Origin: Mycolicibacterium pulveris
GTDB taxonomy: Bacteria; Actinomycetota; Actinomycetes; Mycobacteriales; Mycobacteriaceae
NCBI RefSeq assembly: GCF_010725725.1
Contig: NZ_AP022599.1
Coordinates: forward strand, 2,790,001-2,854,000
DNA: 64,000 bases
Direction: 5' to 3'
How positions within the stretch are numbered: the stretch's first letter is position 1; each line of letters starts with the position of its first letter. The translations under genes were made by a program, and so were the position numbers. Positions 62,701 through 64,000 of this stretch are shown one piece after another. The notes under the pieces are model-generated. The model saw only the letters and a list, made by a program, of their open reading frames with translations, ran no database searches and was not told the origin of the DNA.

Positions 62701-63628
62701 CCAGTTTGGCCGCGCAGGCGACGACGGTGGTCTCCGTCGGGCCGTAGGTGTTCCACACCTCACGCCCGTCGACCGCGAGCCGCTCGGCCAACTCCGGCGG
62801 GCAGGCTTCACCGCCGAAGATCAGCAGCCGCACCGCCTCCAGCGCCTCGGCGGGCCAGAGCGCCGCCAGCGTCGGCACGGTCGAGACCACGGTGATGTCG
62901 CGGGAGACCAGCCACGGCCCCAGATCCACCCCGCTGCGCACCAGCGAGCGGGGCGCGGGCACCAGGCAGGCGCCGTGGCGCCAGGCCAGCCACATCTCCT
63001 CGCAGGACGCGTCGAACGCCACGGACAGCCCGGCCAGGACCCGGTCGCCGGGACCGATCGGGTTGTCCCGCAGGAAGAGCTGCGCTTCGGCGTCGACGAA
63101 GGCCGCCGCGCTGCGGTGTGTCACCGCAACACCTTTCGGTGTGCCGGTGGACCCCGACGTGAAGATGATCCAGGCGTCGTCTCGGGCCAGCGGCCGTACC
63201 GCGCGCCAGCCCCGTGACGAGCCGGGCCCGCGGACCAGGCCCTGTTCGGTGATGATGGCGACCACGTCGGCCTCGGTGAACACCAGCTCGGCGCGCTCCA
63301 CCGGATCGTCGGCGTCCACCGGCACGTAGGCGGCGCCGGTGGCCAGCGTCGCCAGGATCGCCACGTACAGCGCGTAGCTGCCCGACGGCATCCGGATGCC
63401 GATGCGGTCGCCGCGGCCGATTCCGCGGGCGGCCAGCCATTCGACGGTTTCCTCGATGTCGGCGATCAGTTCGGCGTAGGTCAGCTGCACGGTGCCGTCG
63501 TCGAGCGCGGGCGCATCGGGGTAACGGTCTGCGGTCTCGTAGAGGATGTCGATGAGCGTGCGTGGTGCGGGGGCGTACGACGACAGCGCGTACTGAGGGG
63601 GCACCTCCGGAACATAATCCCCAGTCAC
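59711..63628 (-). CDS. Pls/PosA-type single-module NRPS with membrane and left-handed beta-helix domains
   Basis: A 1305-residue protein. Adenylation domain (20-520): A3 IIFTSGSTGTPKGV, A5 NTYGPTETT, A7 YRSGDLV, A8 GRADEQVKIGGRRIELGEVD, A10 PTRTSGKVDRDAL. Carrier domain with FFALGGGSLAAAQLV (about 545-615). Then about six membrane helices and three beta-helix (hexapeptide) segments, e.g. GNDASVGARTTLMAGAVVGKNADVAPGSG. There is no condensation or thioesterase domain. The same layout makes poly-amino-acids such as epsilon-polylysine. GTG 63628 follows TACTTT (63635-63640, minus) by six bases: leaderless. Confidence 0.9.
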   Translation of the reverse strand: MTGDYVPEVPPQYALSSYAPAPRTLIDILYETADRYPDAPALDDGTVQLTYAELIADIEETVEWLAARGIGRGDRIGIRMPSGSYALYVAILATLATGAAYVPVDADDPVERAELVFTEADVVAIITEQGLVRGPGSSRGWRAVRPLARDDAWIIFTSGSTGTPKGVAVTHRSAAAFVDAEAQLFLRDNPIGPGDRVLAGLSVAFDASCEEMWLAWRHGACLVPAPRSLVRSGVDLGPWLVSRDITVVSTVPTLAALWPAEALEAVRLLIFGGEACPPELAERLAVDGREVWNTYGPTETTVVACAAKLDGRGPVSIGMPLPGWDLAVVDARGEPVSYGEVGELVIGGVGLARYLDPDKDRDKYAPMPTLVWSRAYRSGDLVRLESDGLYFVGRADEQVKIGGRRIELGEVDAALVNLPGVSGGAAAVRQTASGTTVLVGYVVSTDPSFDLAAARSSLAQTLPAALVPRLVRVDELPTRTSGKVDRDALPWPLPGGTGEETTDLTGAARWVAELWQEVLAAPVTDPDADFFALGGGSLAAAQLVSALRERYPQVTVGDLYDRPRLGSFAGYLDELEPPPAAERRTVQPVSAPTRAAQLALSLPLATLTGLQWVVWLALANNIAAGAVPWVRPIDWWWVAAGFVLFVTPLGRMGIAALGARMLIGGLQPGTYRRGGSVHLRVWLAERLAQASGAENLAGAPWLVYYARALGNRVGKGVDLHSTPPVTGMLKLGHRSAVEPEVDLSGHWIDGDDFHVGPITVGNDASVGARTTLMAGAVVGKNADVAPGSGVHGKVKNGQYWKGSPATKSGKVRHPWPEHRPPAAPLWAAVYGVTSMLLGGLPLLALGAGLAVIGWAVRDTDSVTAAIAPALLWAPPATLVAVLTYALLTLIGVRVLSVGLREGYHPVRSRVGWQMWATQRLMDAARTYLFPLYASLLTPWWLRALGAKVGRGTEISTALLTPKFTVIEDGAFLADDAMVASYELRGGWLHVAKARVGRRGFLGNSAIARPGRKVPDDGLVAVLSAAPPKAKAGSSWLGSPPVRLRRRPAQADTHRTFDPPPRLKALRAMVEACRIVPVIVTFAIGVAVLLGLQWLVTEFGWLWAALAGGVVLLAAGAVAGTAAVAAKWAAVGRVDAGVHPLWSSFVWRNELSDSFIETVAAPWFVRSASGTPMMNWWLRALGATIGRGVWCETYWLPEPDLVTIEDAATVNRGCVVQTHLFHDRIMALDTVALEEGSTLGPHCVALPASRIGAGATVGPASLVMRGDKVPAFTRWLGNPIAPWNAARAKREGKSRAKAKKSEDTAA

Positions 63629-63802
63629 GCCTACAAAGTACTAAGCCGACCCGGCCGTGCCCCGGTGCCGCACGGTGGCTGAGCACAATTGTGATCACGG
63701 CGCCGACGGGGCCGCGACCGCCCGTCGGCGGGGGGTGTAACCGCTGGTGCCGTGGGTACTCGTCGGTTCGAATTTCGCGTCGGGGCCACTGCCTGGCAGA
63801 CT

Positions 63803-63935
63803 CGCCGTCGGAGGGGAGTATTCCTTCGTCGCGGTATCGTCATCACGTCGCCCGTCATCGGGCGACCGGTACCGCGGGCCGACACGACGGGTCGTGGCGG
63901 TGGAAGAGACCTCCGGCGCTTTGACGACCGGAGGT
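63803..63935 (+). promoter_or_regulatory. yybP-ykoY manganese riboswitch upstream of terC
   Basis: Conserved aptamer pieces: GGGGAGTA (63813-63820), GTCATCAC (63839-63846) and GAGACCT (63906-63912). P1 forms from CGCCG and GGAGG (63803-63807, 63810-63814) with CCTCCGGCG (63910-63918). The same CCTCCGG can instead pair with the ribosome binding site: ACCTCCGG (63909-63916) with CCGGAGGT (63928-63935), burying GGAGG. Mn2+ binding should favour P1 and free the site, turning translation on. Confidence 0.85.
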
Positions 63936-63938
63936 TAT

Positions 63939-64000
63939 GTGAACGTAAGCGGACTCGAGTGGGCGATCACGCTGAGCGTGACCATCGCCGTCTTGCTGTT
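63939..64000 (+). CDS. terC: TerC-family membrane protein, N-terminal part (cut by window edge)
   Basis: Only 20 residues are seen: VNVSGLEWAITLSVTIAVLL, the first membrane helix of TerC/Alx-type proteins. Start GTG 63939 with GGAGG four bases before it. TerC proteins are linked to manganese export or metal homeostasis, which fits the riboswitch in front. Divergent from the NRPS gene. Confidence 0.8.
   Translation, partial: MNVSGLEWAITLSVTIAVLL

Overview
The window is high-GC (about 68%) chromosomal DNA from a mycobacterium, most likely a free-living, Mycolicibacterium-type species. The evidence is the actinobacterial protein set and the gene order. From about 2.3 kb to 53.3 kb it follows, from memory, the M. 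tuberculosis block Rv3695 back to Rv3644c: RDD, SpoIIM, DUF58, moxR2, ponA2, whiB4, the two Get3-like ATPases, crp, nth, marP, ephE, acs, Rv3661, ssd, the Tad pilus genes, SftH helicase, cspA, topA, Rv3645-type cyclase and holB. No dppABCD transporter lies between acs and the Rv3662c homologue.

Layout. 0-2.3 kb: two PadR-type regulators with palindromic operators and a divergent carotenoid oxygenase. 2.3-9.6 kb: RDD and SpoIIM genes, then a tightly overlapping MoxR/DUF58 envelope operon. 9.7-16.1 kb: a stress island (F420-dependent oxidoreductase, manganese catalase, hemerythrin, a 50-residue protein, methyltransferase plus CDGSH protein, haem-oxygenase-like enzyme, small membrane protein). 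Several of these genes carry near-consensus SigF promoters (GTTT, 15-16 bp, GGGTAT). 16.1-22.1 kb: SDR, tRNA-Pro, cysteine desulfhydrase, phosphoesterase, PonA2. 22.4-33.6 kb: WhiB4, BagA/BagB-like ATPases, RidA and MBL proteins, Crp, Nth, thioredoxin, Nudix, MarP, EphE, holin-like protein, secreted protease. 33.6-42.7 kb: Acs, Rv3662c-like protein, two small RNAs (Ms1/MTS2823 and 6C/B11) flanking the HAD phosphatase, and the ssd-tadABC-flp-tadE locus. 42.7-53.3 kb: sensor-domain protein, SftH-like helicase, CspA, TopA, adenylate cyclase, HolB, tRNA-Thr. 53.5-63.6 kb: an acidic protein of unclear origin, then five minus-strand genes (GT-C-like membrane protein, GalE, flippase, M1 aminopeptidase, single-module NRPS with membrane and beta-helix domains). 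63.8-64 kb: a yybP-ykoY manganese riboswitch in front of a terC gene cut by the window edge.

Regulation visible in the DNA. The window encodes Crp and a membrane adenylate cyclase. It also holds two perfect GTGA-N6-TCAC Crp-type sites, one just upstream of acs and one between the -35 and -10 of the Ms1 RNA promoter. At least twelve genes have a TANNNT -10 box 6-8 bases before the start codon, which suggests leaderless mRNAs. The terC riboswitch can form two exclusive helices, one of which hides the ribosome binding site. The least described unit is the NRPS, aminopeptidase and flippase gene set at 57.2-63.6 kb.

Locus names from M. tuberculosis and M. smegmatis are recalled, not searched.
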